From a virus, in IMG/VR virus record IMGVR_UViG_3300006919_000043, positions 1-64,000 of that record: a DNA stretch of 64,000 nt; one strand, written 5' to 3'. The position numbers were made by a program, and so were the translations under genes. This document shows positions 1 to 8,169 of this stretch, one piece after another; position 1 is the stretch's first letter, and every line of letters begins with the position of its first letter. The notes below the pieces were generated by a model. The model saw only the letters and a list, made by a program, of their open reading frames with translations. It was not told the DNA's origin and did not search any database.

Positions 1-3000
1 TATCATGGACTCCCAGTTAGATTCGTGATTGAAGCCGTTGCTGGTAGTGGTAAAACAACCCTCCTTAGAATGCTCTTTAGCATCCTTGCCAATGCTCATC
101 ACTGTGGTCGGAAATACTCAATCACAGCCACCGCTTTCAATGGCACAATTGCCAAAGTAATTGTTGAGGCTATGGATGCTGTAAAACCCGATGGTGCCGA
201 CTGGACATCCGGTGGTGGCACTGGAACACTGAACAGTCATGGCAAGAAAACTGTGGTCAAATTCTTCGACCATCCTGTATCGCTGGTAACTGGTGTTGAC
301 CTGTGGTTGAAGTATGCCAAGATCGTTGTCTGTAATGCTTTAGCGAATGAGGATTTGCTTGAGGATTTCACAGCCAATGTCCTAATCAGCCCCAACGGAT
401 TCAAGCGAAGAATGTCCTCATGGTATGCTCTTTGCCGACTGGTTGCCAATGTCACAAAGAAGGCTCTCGGTGCTGGATTCTATGCACCGATTGACTCCAC
501 TGTTGATGCTGAAACATGGGAGAATTTCATGGGTCAAAATTTGGGTTCACTAAGACTGTCCGAACAGCCAATTGGTGCTGTATGGACAGCCTATCTTCAA
601 CAGGCTGTTGAGGACACTATCTCACTCCGAATGTATCACTTAGAGAACCCCAGTGAAGTCGCTGTGGTCAATGCTGATGCACTGCTATGGAAAGGTGACG
701 CACTCAATGGATTCTTCGATACTGCGGAGAACACAATTCAATCGGATCTCGTCAAGATGGGATTGAGGATTGAACCAGTATCAACCAATGCTGGCGACAG
801 CATTCAAGTCATACCATACCATGCTCGTAATTACCGCACTGGCAGGTTCGATGTCAAGCGTTTGGAGATTGTTTGGCCTAAAGGCACATGGGATGAAATG
901 AAGGCTGTTCAAAACGCTTGCTATGCCATGAAAGATGATGATATTTTCACCCCATACAGTGGATTCTCAAACTGTGGTAGCCGCAAGCCGGAAAACTACG
1001 ATAAGCGTTCACAGGCCAAATTCCAAACTGATGAATGGGTATTCTCAATCAAGGATTGTAAGCGTGATATTGATGCGTTCATTCAAGCGGCTACAACAGC
1101 AGGTTTTGACTACGCTGGTGCCTTCGATGGTTCGACACCAATTGCTGGCCAAGAAGAGGCGTTTATCGCTGAAATTAACCACATTGATTGTATCTATGCC
1201 CCAGCATATTTCGACATGCCAGCATGGAGAACATTTGACTTCATGTTCTGTGATGAAGTGCAAGATATGAGTCCACTACAACATGGCCTTCTTGAGCGAT
1301 TGGTGGCTAAGGATGGGAATGTAGTTATTGTCGGAGATAGAAGGCAAAGTTTGTATTTATTTTCGGGTGCTGACAGCCGTTCTATGGACTATGCAATTGA
1401 CACCTATGGATGCCAGTCATTCCCAATGACAGTGTGCTGGCGACAGTCCGATGTGCTTGCCAATGAAGTGGTATCAGCACTGGGATATGTTGACGGTGAA
1501 AAGACGATCTTCGCTGACCACAAATCAGCAAAAACACTGGTCAATTCATGGCGTGATGGATTCCATTCATATCAACACCACATCAGTGATTTGACACACA
1601 ATGTGGAGATTGGCGACATGGTTCTATGCCGCATATCAGCACCACTGGTTCACTATGCTATGGCTACTCTCAAGTCCGGTATTCCGGTTCGATTGGCTGG
1701 TGGTGGCGACCTTGAATCTCAAGTCAAATCCATGTGGTCAAGTAAGAACAAATTGAACATGGAGAACCGCCCAATTGGTGAGATATTCACAGCGATTGAG
1801 GATTACTTGACAGCACTGTTGACACGAATCACAAAGCGGGTAAATGGTGATGAAACACTGGCTCGCCAGCATGATGATTACAAGTCGGCACAGGATATGA
1901 CAACAGCAGTTACAGCATTGTTTGGTCGCTACGGAACCACAGTCTTGACCCATGAATTATCCAGCGATGGATTCCTTGCATGGCTTGAGGATCTCTTCGT
2001 TGACCCAACCGATACTGGCGAAGGATATGTCATGTTCTCCACTGTCCACCGTGCTAAGGGATTAGAGCGTGATACTGTCCACATTATCGTTGACCGCATG
2101 ACCAAAGACAAAGAAGGTAAAGAAACTGTATCACCATGTTTCATGCTTCCGTGGTCAATGAATAACAGTGCTGAAATCCAGCAAGAATTGAACGCTGTCT
2201 ATGTCTGTATCACACGGGCTATGAACACCCAGCGTTTTTACACAAACCACCCACTTGAATCGGGTTCATGTGGTATTGCTGACATCCTGTGGATGCTTGA
2301 CAATGAAGCACCTTCTAATGATGCCCCAGTGGCCTCAAATGTTGAAGTGGTCGAAGAGTCCACCAGTGATGAAGAAGAAGCCATAGAGGCCGTTAAAATG
2401 CCTCAATTCGCATTGTTTGAAGGTGGTGTCTGTGTGTCATTGACTGATGATGCGGATAAGGCCATGAAACATATCATCGAATGTGCTGGTGAGGACTATG
2501 ACATCAGTGAGTATGAAGCGGGAACCTATGTCAATGATAACCGTGTGTATGCTAACCCAAATCACCCATTGATTGACCACGCTGTGTATCTCACAGACCT
2601 CCCAATGGGCAACGATGTTGGAGAGTCCATCAATGAATATCTCAAGGACATGCACGACATCTATGACCACGCTGACCACATCGAATTATTTGGTGCTGGG
2701 ATCCCAACATTCTATTTCCACACAACAGACTTCGCACAGCCAGTGGTTGGTGATGAATTACCAGCACCTTTGGAAAACATGAAAGAAGCCTGTTGTGTCG
2801 CCAAATACAATTTCCCCAACAGAACATGCGATTGTGAAAAAGCACCAGCAAGAACCCGCAAGACAAGTGAGGAACGCTGGCATGATGTCATTGACGCATA
2901 CTTCGCAATCGAGATTAGTGAACAACCCAGCATCAATGCCGAGCGTGAAATTTGTGATGTAGCATCAGTGTGTTATCACAAAGCACTGGCCGAAGAAGCG

Positions 3001-3294
3001 GGAATGTCCGACAAGACATTCAAGCGTGTTCTTGAAGATGCCATAGAAGCCGATTCAAACTGTCAAGGATTGAAGGAAATTGGTGTTGGGTATGTCATAG
3101 GCCACTGGCAAGATGTCATGCTATACACAGTCCACAACGGTGAAGAATTGGAGATACAAGTCACCCGTGAATTTGCTCGATCTGGTGGCGAGATTAACCC
3201 ACCAAAATTGAAGCGTGGTTCACAGATTAGAATTGCCATTCACAATCAAACATACTCATCGAGAACAGCACTGGGATTGAATGAAGAAGAATGA
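1..3294 (+). CDS. UvrD/Rep-like superfamily 1 DNA helicase (5' end cut by window)
   Basis: The frame is already open at base 1; the first in-frame start (GTG at 25) lies directly before the Walker A motif, so the true start is upstream. SF1A helicase motifs occur in order (numbered from the GTG): Walker A AGSGKTT near residue 6, motif II DEVQD near 409, motif III GDRRQSLYLFSGA near 435, motif IV CWRQS, motif V TVHRAKGLE near 673, motif VI YVCITRA near 725. The family unwinds DNA with ATP in repair, recombination or replication. The last ~300 residues are acidic and Cys-containing and unlike the usual UvrD C terminus. I am sure of the family, not of the exact role. It heads the early arm and is followed by a small Cys-rich gene. 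Confidence 0.88.
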   Translation, partial: YHGLPVRFVIEAVAGSGKTTLLRMLFSILANAHHCGRKYSITATAFNGTIAKVIVEAMDAVKPDGADWTSGGGTGTLNSHGKKTVVKFFDHPVSLVTGVDLWLKYAKIVVCNALANEDLLEDFTANVLISPNGFKRRMSSWYALCRLVANVTKKALGAGFYAPIDSTVDAETWENFMGQNLGSLRLSEQPIGAVWTAYLQQAVEDTISLRMYHLENPSEVAVVNADALLWKGDALNGFFDTAENTIQSDLVKMGLRIEPVSTNAGDSIQVIPYHARNYRTGRFDVKRLEIVWPKGTWDEMKAVQNACYAMKDDDIFTPYSGFSNCGSRKPENYDKRSQAKFQTDEWVFSIKDCKRDIDAFIQAATTAGFDYAGAFDGSTPIAGQEEAFIAEINHIDCIYAPAYFDMPAWRTFDFMFCDEVQDMSPLQHGLLERLVAKDGNVVIVGDRRQSLYLFSGADSRSMDYAIDTYGCQSFPMTVCWRQSDVLANEVVSALGYVDGEKTIFADHKSAKTLVNSWRDGFHSYQHHISDLTHNVEIGDMVLCRISAPLVHYAMATLKSGIPVRLAGGGDLESQVKSMWSSKNKLNMENRPIGEIFTAIEDYLTALLTRITKRVNGDETLARQHDDYKSAQDMTTAVTALFGRYGTTVLTHELSSDGFLAWLEDLFVDPTDTGEGYVMFSTVHRAKGLERDTVHIIVDRMTKDKEGKETVSPCFMLPWSMNNSAEIQQELNAVYVCITRAMNTQRFYTNHPLESGSCGIADILWMLDNEAPSNDAPVASNVEVVEESTSDEEEAIEAVKMPQFALFEGGVCVSLTDDADKAMKHIIECAGEDYDISEYEAGTYVNDNRVYANPNHPLIDHAVYLTDLPMGNDVGESINEYLKDMHDIYDHADHIELFGAGIPTFYFHTTDFAQPVVGDELPAPLENMKEACCVAKYNFPNRTCDCEKAPARTRKTSEERWHDVIDAYFAIEISEQPSINAEREICDVASVCYHKALAEEAGMSDKTFKRVLEDAIEADSNCQGLKEIGVGYVIGHWQDVMLYTVHNGEELEIQVTREFARSGGEINPPKLKRGSQIRIAIHNQTYSSRTALGLNEEE

Positions 3295-3336
3295 TAAGCA
3301 CTGGGTAATTGGACACGAAAGCCGGAGGATATGAAG

Positions 3337-3795
3337 ATGAAGCCACACACACTCACCAGCCGTCGTAGTGTCGGCCACTGGCCGGACATGTCCACCAAAG
3401 ATAAGGAGGCTGTCTATGCCACTATTGGTCGGTTCATCAAGGCCAAGCACCCTCAATTCATTGAGGATTCTGTGCGACCAAAATATGAGCGTGTTTTGTT
3501 CTGTAAGCATCATGGTATTGTCGGCTTTTCATCGCAAATCACTGACGCTAAATGTCCATGTGCTGATTCATCAGCACCCTCCAAATCTATCTCACAGAAC
3601 AGCATTCATTTCGCTGTGCTGATGAAGGACAAATACATCGCTGGTTGCACACCAGTCAAAAGAATGCCATACACTCTCCGTGATGATAAGTGGGCTGGGG
3701 CTGATATTCTCCCAGTTACCACAGACCCAGCGAAGGTGTCCTGTGGGGCTTGCCGTGCCAAGATCGAAGCGGCTCTCAAAAGACTCGGAGATTGA
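3337..3795 (+). CDS. hypothetical Cys-rich protein, 152 aa
   Basis: Not recognised. An ATG at 3331 is in frame, but GGAGG at 3324-3328 is only 2 nt from it and 8 nt from the ATG at 3337, so 3337 is preferred. The protein carries an FCKHHG segment, a CPC pair and a C-terminal SCGAC motif followed by a basic helix, which suggests a small zinc-binding fold. It follows the helicase after 42 nt and is the last gene before a T-rich candidate terminator, so the two are probably co-transcribed. Start and reading frame are well supported; the function is open. Confidence 0.65.
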   Translation: MKPHTLTSRRSVGHWPDMSTKDKEAVYATIGRFIKAKHPQFIEDSVRPKYERVLFCKHHGIVGFSSQITDAKCPCADSSAPSKSISQNSIHFAVLMKDKYIAGCTPVKRMPYTLRDDKWAGADILPVTTDPAKVSCGACRAKIEAALKRLGD

Positions 3796-3835
3796 CCACA
3801 AATGACTCATGGTGGGTCGGGCACTATGTTCCACC

Positions 3836-3856
3836 ATGCCCCAAAAAACGGGGCAT
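3836..3856 (+). other. stem-loop after the first operon
   Basis: Perfect 7-bp stem, ATGCCCC/GGGGCAT, closing an A-rich 7-nt loop, about 40 nt after the stop at 3795. No T-run follows directly, so it is not a standard intrinsic terminator. It may stabilise the 3' end of the upstream mRNA. Confidence 0.5.
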
Positions 3857-3892
3857 AAATGTGCCCGCCCGCCACCTTTCAAAATCAAGATC

Positions 3893-3911
3893 CAGTCTTA
3901 TTTTTATTCAA
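3893..3911 (+). terminator. T-rich archaeal-type terminator candidate
   Basis: The stretch TCTTATTTTTATTC on the coding strand lies between the Cys-rich gene and a TATA promoter for the next gene. Archaeal RNA polymerase stops at such oligo-T tracts without needing a hairpin. Position and composition fit; no experimental support. Confidence 0.45.
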
Positions 3912-3915
3912 TATT

Positions 3916-3933
3916 AAAAAAAAGACTATATAC
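3916..3933 (+). promoter_or_regulatory. BRE + TATA promoter of the DUF932-like gene
   Basis: A purine run AAAAAAAAG (3916-3924), suited to TFB binding, lies directly before CTATATAC (3926-3933). This is the clearest archaeal core promoter in the window. Initiation about 25 nt downstream would fall near 3956, giving a ~100-nt leader for the gene at 4056. Confidence 0.65.
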
Positions 3934-3955
3934 TCCCATATTACCTGCGCTGGGA

Positions 3956-4050
3956 GTCGGGCTGACCCGACCTCCGAAATCGCCACCTTCATATACACCC
4001 GATGGTGTGGACAACATGAAGCGGGCAAGAAACCCGCCATAATGAGGTGA
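3956..4050 (+). promoter_or_regulatory. structured 5' leader with three hairpins
   Basis: Three stem-loops lie between the predicted start of transcription and the ribosome binding site: GTCGGG/CCCGAC with a CTGA loop (3956-3971), ACACC/GGTGT with a CGAT loop (3995-4008), and GCGGG/CCCGC with a 7-nt loop (4021-4037). The last ends 6 nt before GAGGTGA (4044-4050). No other leader here is so structured. It could be an RNA element that controls translation or protects the mRNA. It matches no riboswitch I know. Confidence 0.45.
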
Positions 4051-4055
4051 AAAAT

Positions 4056-5891
4056 ATGAATAAGAATACCCCCGAAAATGTAGTAACATCTAACGATAAC
4101 ATAGTTGTCGTTGGAGAAGTAGTTAGCCGAACCCCAACCCATGTTGTTGTGTTGTATCAGTCCATGTCCGGACTACAACAATTGAACATTACCCGCACAG
4201 AATTTGATGTGGGCAACAGCACTGGTGTCAAGTTAGACGAGAGAAGCACTGATACACAGCGTGCATTTGCTGTCAAGCGATGTGAATGCCCAGTATGTAA
4301 CAACAACAATGACGGTGCTGATGAAGTCGTAGCAAACAATGACGATCCCTCCACACTTCGTGGTGAATTACAGGCAATAAATGTCCGAAGGCAAGTCATT
4401 GAAATTGATGGCGAAAGAAGTGTCGTAAAATGCGATACCTGTGCCGGTAAAGGCAAGATTAACTCACTACCACACCACGCTGTTTTCAGTGGTCATACAA
4501 TCAATCTAACACCAGTTATTGACGGTGAATGGGGCGACCTTGTGGAATCCATGAGAGTCGGTGAATTACCAGCAAAGCAAATCAAGCCATTCATGGGTCG
4601 TTTTAGCGGCAAGAGAGCCGGTATTGTTGATGAGTGGGATATTCCTATGTCATACAAGGAATTGACCGTTGACAACATTCATGGTGAAACTGTCGGCACT
4701 GGCAATCACATGGTTATCAATGAAGCCTATGCAAATGAATCCAACAATTTTGTCGGTATGCAAATTGGTCGCACAAAGACCGATGTGTATGCTTTCGCTC
4801 AACACAGTGATGTGCTACCACACTTCATTGACTGGGCTTCACAAAACGGCTTACCATTCCATGCTTATGCAACCAATTTCGGCTGTGATGCTATGGTTGA
4901 CATTCACATCTGTGACCTTCAATCCAAAGAGCAAGCAATTGAATCAATGCGTGATGCAAGGGAAAACGGCACAGGAATTTCAACCACTGGGTTTGAAGCA
5001 TTTGACGATCTTCTCAACCCAGCCAACATGTCATTCGGTGTTCAAATCCGACATTCCTTTGACGGTTCTCTAAGCATTCGTGGTGTCATGCAAAGACTGG
5101 TTTGTGCTAACGGTATGGTTGGCACCCGTGAAATCAATCTAATGGCCGCACAGCACAAGAAGGGTGTATGGGAAACTATCTCTTTCAGTGCTATTGCTGA
5201 AATGGTCATGACACTGGTTGCTGAATTATTCAACCAGTATGAGGCTGTTGAATCCATGAATGAAATCACACTGAACCCAACCGACCTTGAGGCTCTAATT
5301 GCACTACAAGTCGAAAGAGGTATCATGTCTTATCCATCCATTGGACAGGATGCTCAATTGACTGGTGGCCGCCAATACAGACTATTCACACAAGGCTGGG
5401 CTGACCCTAACCAAGCATGGGTATCAGTCGGTGAACAGCACGATGGCTCACAGGCTGGCACACTTTACCAAGCATACCAAAACATGAACGGTATCATCAA
5501 CCACCAACCATCCCTTCGTGATGCACACGGTAGTGTTGATGGTGGCAAGGCTATCTCTTTCTCCAAGACCGAGCAAGATCTTGAGAAGCAACACAGCCTG
5601 TTCATTGAAGTCCAAGAAGATGCTGTCCGTGCTTTCACACAGGCCACTGGTGCCGCACCAAAGGCTGGCGAATTACAGGCTTATGTTGACGAGTATGGAA
5701 TCCCTATGCTCAACATGATGGTCGCACATGAACCACGCACTGAAACAGTTAGCAAAGACCGTGCTGGTAATGTAACTATCCGCCAGTGGAATGCTGGTGA
5801 CATACTACCAACCATCGTCAAGAATGTCGGCTCTAACAATGAAGTCACACGCACACTGAACGCACAATTCAACATGGCGGTGGTTGCCTAA
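4056..5891 (+). CDS. DUF932-like phage protein with zinc-ribbon insertion, 611 aa
   Basis: The start is ATG 4056, set by GAGGTGA at 4044-4050; an in-frame GTG at 4047 lies inside that site and is rejected. The middle of the protein (around residues 325-360, FGVQIRHSFDGSLSIRG then LVCANGM) resembles the core of DUF932, a family common in phages and plasmids whose role is unknown. Two Cys pairs, CECPVC near residue 76 and CDTC near 126, probably bind zinc. The gene stands alone between a strong promoter and a 100-nt gap, so it is likely expressed at high level early in infection. The DUF932 match is from memory of the motif and is moderately sure. Confidence 0.65.
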   Translation: MNKNTPENVVTSNDNIVVVGEVVSRTPTHVVVLYQSMSGLQQLNITRTEFDVGNSTGVKLDERSTDTQRAFAVKRCECPVCNNNNDGADEVVANNDDPSTLRGELQAINVRRQVIEIDGERSVVKCDTCAGKGKINSLPHHAVFSGHTINLTPVIDGEWGDLVESMRVGELPAKQIKPFMGRFSGKRAGIVDEWDIPMSYKELTVDNIHGETVGTGNHMVINEAYANESNNFVGMQIGRTKTDVYAFAQHSDVLPHFIDWASQNGLPFHAYATNFGCDAMVDIHICDLQSKEQAIESMRDARENGTGISTTGFEAFDDLLNPANMSFGVQIRHSFDGSLSIRGVMQRLVCANGMVGTREINLMAAQHKKGVWETISFSAIAEMVMTLVAELFNQYEAVESMNEITLNPTDLEALIALQVERGIMSYPSIGQDAQLTGGRQYRLFTQGWADPNQAWVSVGEQHDGSQAGTLYQAYQNMNGIINHQPSLRDAHGSVDGGKAISFSKTEQDLEKQHSLFIEVQEDAVRAFTQATGAAPKAGELQAYVDEYGIPMLNMMVAHEPRTETVSKDRAGNVTIRQWNAGDILPTIVKNVGSNNEVTRTLNAQFNMAVVA

Positions 5892-5993
5892 GCGGGCTAA
5901 TCATTTGTTCCCTCACCGGTATGACGGCCAGCATAATTGCTTGCTCGACTGGTGATTGGGCACAAATGACCCAGCAAATTTGGAGAGATTATC

Positions 5994-6521
5994 ATGAGCG
6001 CATTGAACCCCCCACAAAGACCGAATGTGAAGGTATGCTTTCGCACATTTATCAAGGCACCAGCCGTAACTGGTGTGCTTGCTGAAATGGCTGGAATAAA
6101 CATACCTAACAGGCAAGTATTTGGCATACTCCCATACACACCCCTTGAAGATGGTTTGAAGGCCAGCAACCATGTTGCTTGCGTCGGATTGAACGGTGAA
6201 AGATTCATTGGAGATTATACCACACTGATTGCTGAAACAAAGCCATCAACCGCACAGGAATTGAAGCCACTAATGAATGAAATGACTCACTTCGGTGGCT
6301 GGGATGTTGAGCCGATCATGGCGACACAAATCAACCACCAATTACGCAAGATGGAGTCGGTAGTTAGCGATGCTCAAGAAGTCGGTGATTCGTCACAGAA
6401 CACCGAAGAAGATGTTGAGATTGTCAAAGAGGACATATCCATTGAGGTTGATGTAGTGAACATTGATGTTGATTCTAATGCTGGATTTGGTGGTAGTGCA
6501 TTCACGGAGGAATGGGCATGA
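5994..6521 (+). CDS. hypothetical protein, 175 aa
   Basis: Not recognised. GGAGAG at 5982-5987 lies 6 nt before ATG 5994. The first ~110 residues look globular; the last ~60 are strongly acidic (EEDVEIVKED and similar), a tail often seen on proteins that mimic DNA or bind basic partners. It follows the DUF932-like gene after a 102-nt gap containing a repeat of a motif also found at 3790. The stop overlaps the next start (ATGA), so it heads the coupled string of small genes. Confidence 0.6.
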   Translation: MSALNPPQRPNVKVCFRTFIKAPAVTGVLAEMAGINIPNRQVFGILPYTPLEDGLKASNHVACVGLNGERFIGDYTTLIAETKPSTAQELKPLMNEMTHFGGWDVEPIMATQINHQLRKMESVVSDAQEVGDSSQNTEEDVEIVKEDISIEVDVVNIDVDSNAGFGGSAFTEEWA

Positions 6522-6697
6522 CACCGGAAATGTCGCAATTGTATTCGGACTTAGAAGCCGCCTGTAATTCAGCACATGCGATGATGAAAACAGGCGAATT
6601 GCCTTTAGTCAAATACCGTCAAATCAACAACACTATCGCTCGCTGGGAGGACATGCTTCGCACAATTAGACTTGACCAAAGGAGTGGATCTCAATGA
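6518..6697 (+). CDS. small hypothetical protein, 59 aa
   Basis: The start is ATG 6518, which overlaps the previous stop as ATGA and lies 7 nt after GGAGG (6506-6510); the ATG at 6512 is only 1 nt from the Shine-Dalgarno. The product is mostly helical with no Cys and no known motif. It is coupled on both sides. Function unknown. Confidence 0.6.
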   Translation: MTPEMSQLYSDLEAACNSAHAMMKTGELPLVKYRQINNTIARWEDMLRTIRLDQRSGSQ

Positions 6698-7011
6698 ATG
6701 ACATACAACAAAGATGGATTGAAAACAACCCTTGCATGTTCTGTGGCAAACCACTGAACAAACCATTCAACCGCTTGAGGAAACATGCACAATACATTCT
6801 ATTGCGAAAGATGGGCAGTGGTGGTTCTCCAAAGACTCACAAGATCGCTAATTCATTAACCGGAAAAGGACTCTATGTTGGTGAATGTTGCTTCCATGTT
6901 TTGACACAAGAAGCGGAGGAATGCACTAACTCACAATGCTATTGTGATGAAGTCGCTGATTGTGAGATATTCAAATCCGATTTAGAGAAAACATTGGAGG
7001 AATCTCAATGA
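6694..7011 (+). CDS. small zinc-finger-like protein, 105 aa
   Basis: Overlaps the previous gene by ATGA. The N-terminal half has CMFC followed by a basic segment with ECC, and the C-terminal part has CTNSQCYC and DC, giving several possible zinc ligands. The central basic patch (RLRKHAQYILLRK) suggests nucleic acid contact. It resembles the small zinc-binding proteins scattered through this arm. Exact family not recognised. Confidence 0.6.
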   Translation: MNDIQQRWIENNPCMFCGKPLNKPFNRLRKHAQYILLRKMGSGGSPKTHKIANSLTGKGLYVGECCFHVLTQEAEECTNSQCYCDEVADCEIFKSDLEKTLEESQ

Positions 7012-7337
7012 CCTGTGAATGCTGTGATTACGAAGAAGTCAGTGTTGGCTATTTCCAGTGTGTCAATGATGATTGCGACCCAGTGGGTGCTGTTGTCATT
7101 GATGTATTTGATTACGGTGAGATTGTATTCCCCGAAGGTATTTCATTCGACCAGCGTGCTAAGATGTTGCCACCACCCCGTGCTGGCTATGTCATGTTCG
7201 CTGATTCAGCACCGGACATCAATGTGCCGCATTTGCTCGCACAGGGAATTTCACCGGAGAAGATCTGTATCACAACAATGGGTGAGGCTGATGCTGTTTG
7301 GCACTTTGTCGCAAACGATGGAGAGGATTCACAATGA
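7008..7337 (+). CDS. Cys-rich N-terminal small protein, 109 aa
   Basis: ATGA overlap with the gene before, and GGAGG lies just upstream. The N terminus has CECC and later CVNDDC, consistent with a small zinc knuckle, followed by a proline- and glycine-containing domain and an acidic C terminus. An overlapping plus-strand frame (7015-7383) is judged a shadow because it breaks the coupling pattern. Function unknown. Confidence 0.6.
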   Translation: MTCECCDYEEVSVGYFQCVNDDCDPVGAVVIDVFDYGEIVFPEGISFDQRAKMLPPPRAGYVMFADSAPDINVPHLLAQGISPEKICITTMGEADAVWHFVANDGEDSQ

Positions 7338-7690
7338 GGGAAATTTACACAGTCCAAGACGGCTGGGGTATTCAGTGCTTTAGCACATGGCGTGCGCTTA
7401 GTAGGTATCTATTTGTGCTTCGTGGCCGCTTCGCTAATCAGCCGAAAACTGGCTACGAAAACGGCCTGTTCTTTGACACAGACAACCCAACATCCGATAG
7501 TCATTCTTATTTTCCACACGGCACACCGGCTACAAGTCATAGAGTCAAGAAGGTTCTCGATGCTGGGTTCCAATGCACGCTGGTTGACGGTGCGAATCGG
7601 CATCCACAACACATCGTCATTACACCAGTGCCGTTATTCACAGCGAATGATATGGATGCCCATTGGCACCATCTTTCGGAGGATTCTTGA
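7334..7690 (+). CDS. hypothetical protein, 118 aa
   Basis: Start at ATG 7334, overlapping the previous stop as ATGA; the longer frame from 7298 lies inside the upstream gene. The product mixes aromatic and His residues (near the C terminus AHWHH) and has one Cys in the N-terminal half. No recognised domain. Its stop overlaps the next start as TGATG, so it belongs to the same coupled string. Confidence 0.6.
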   Translation: MREIYTVQDGWGIQCFSTWRALSRYLFVLRGRFANQPKTGYENGLFFDTDNPTSDSHSYFPHGTPATSHRVKKVLDAGFQCTLVDGANRHPQHIVITPVPLFTANDMDAHWHHLSEDS

Positions 7691-7974
7691 TGTCGGGATT
7701 TGTTGAACAGCAATTCAATGCGCCGCCTAAAGGAAAGGGTCGCCATCGAAAGGTGCGAACCCTTTGGAGGACAGTGAAGCAAACCACAGGCTCACCGCCC
7801 ACACTTATTCACTACATGCCAGCAAGACGCTGGTATGAGATCGATGGTGAGCGAGTTTTCACCGAGCGAGCGACATGGGTGATTCATCACAAAACAGGGA
7901 GGTTCACTTACACTGGCACTTCACCGGAGATTGTTCAACAAATTCACACAGACGGACTTACAGGAGAGGCTTAG
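7690..7974 (+). CDS. hypothetical protein, 94 aa
   Basis: ATG 7690 overlaps the upstream stop (TGATG) and has GGAGG at 7678-7682, 7 nt away. The N terminus is basic (KGKGRHRKVRTLWR), which suggests nucleic acid contact, and the rest is a predicted small beta-rich fold. Not recognised. Confidence 0.58.
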   Translation: MSGFVEQQFNAPPKGKGRHRKVRTLWRTVKQTTGSPPTLIHYMPARRWYEIDGERVFTERATWVIHHKTGRFTYTGTSPEIVQQIHTDGLTGEA

Positions 7975-7975
7975 A

Positions 7976-8167
7976 ATGAGGATGAATGAGCGATTACATG
8001 CTTTGAGAAGGTTCCTTATCTTTGAGGGTCTTTCGTGGCTTGATAGGTGGGGTAATGACGCTGTATTGTATGTCAATGACACTTTCGACAATGAAGGTTA
8101 CAGTTACACACTGGATGAGATCGAGTATGTCAAAAACTGGATTGTAAAGAGGACAGGAGGTTATTGA
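7976..8167 (+). CDS. small hypothetical protein, 63 aa
   Basis: ATG 7976 lies 6 nt after GGAGAGG (7963-7969) and 1 nt after the previous stop. The N-terminal half is a basic amphipathic helix; the C-terminal half is acidic then basic. There is no known motif. An upstream in-frame start inside the previous gene is rejected. Confidence 0.55.
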   Translation: MRMNERLHALRRFLIFEGLSWLDRWGNDAVLYVNDTFDNEGYSYTLDEIEYVKNWIVKRTGGY

Positions 8168-8169
8168 AC

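Noticed and set aside
3836-3856. Stem-loop as a bacterial intrinsic terminator
   Set aside because: No T-run follows within 20 nt; the T-rich tract 40 nt further is the better archaeal stop.
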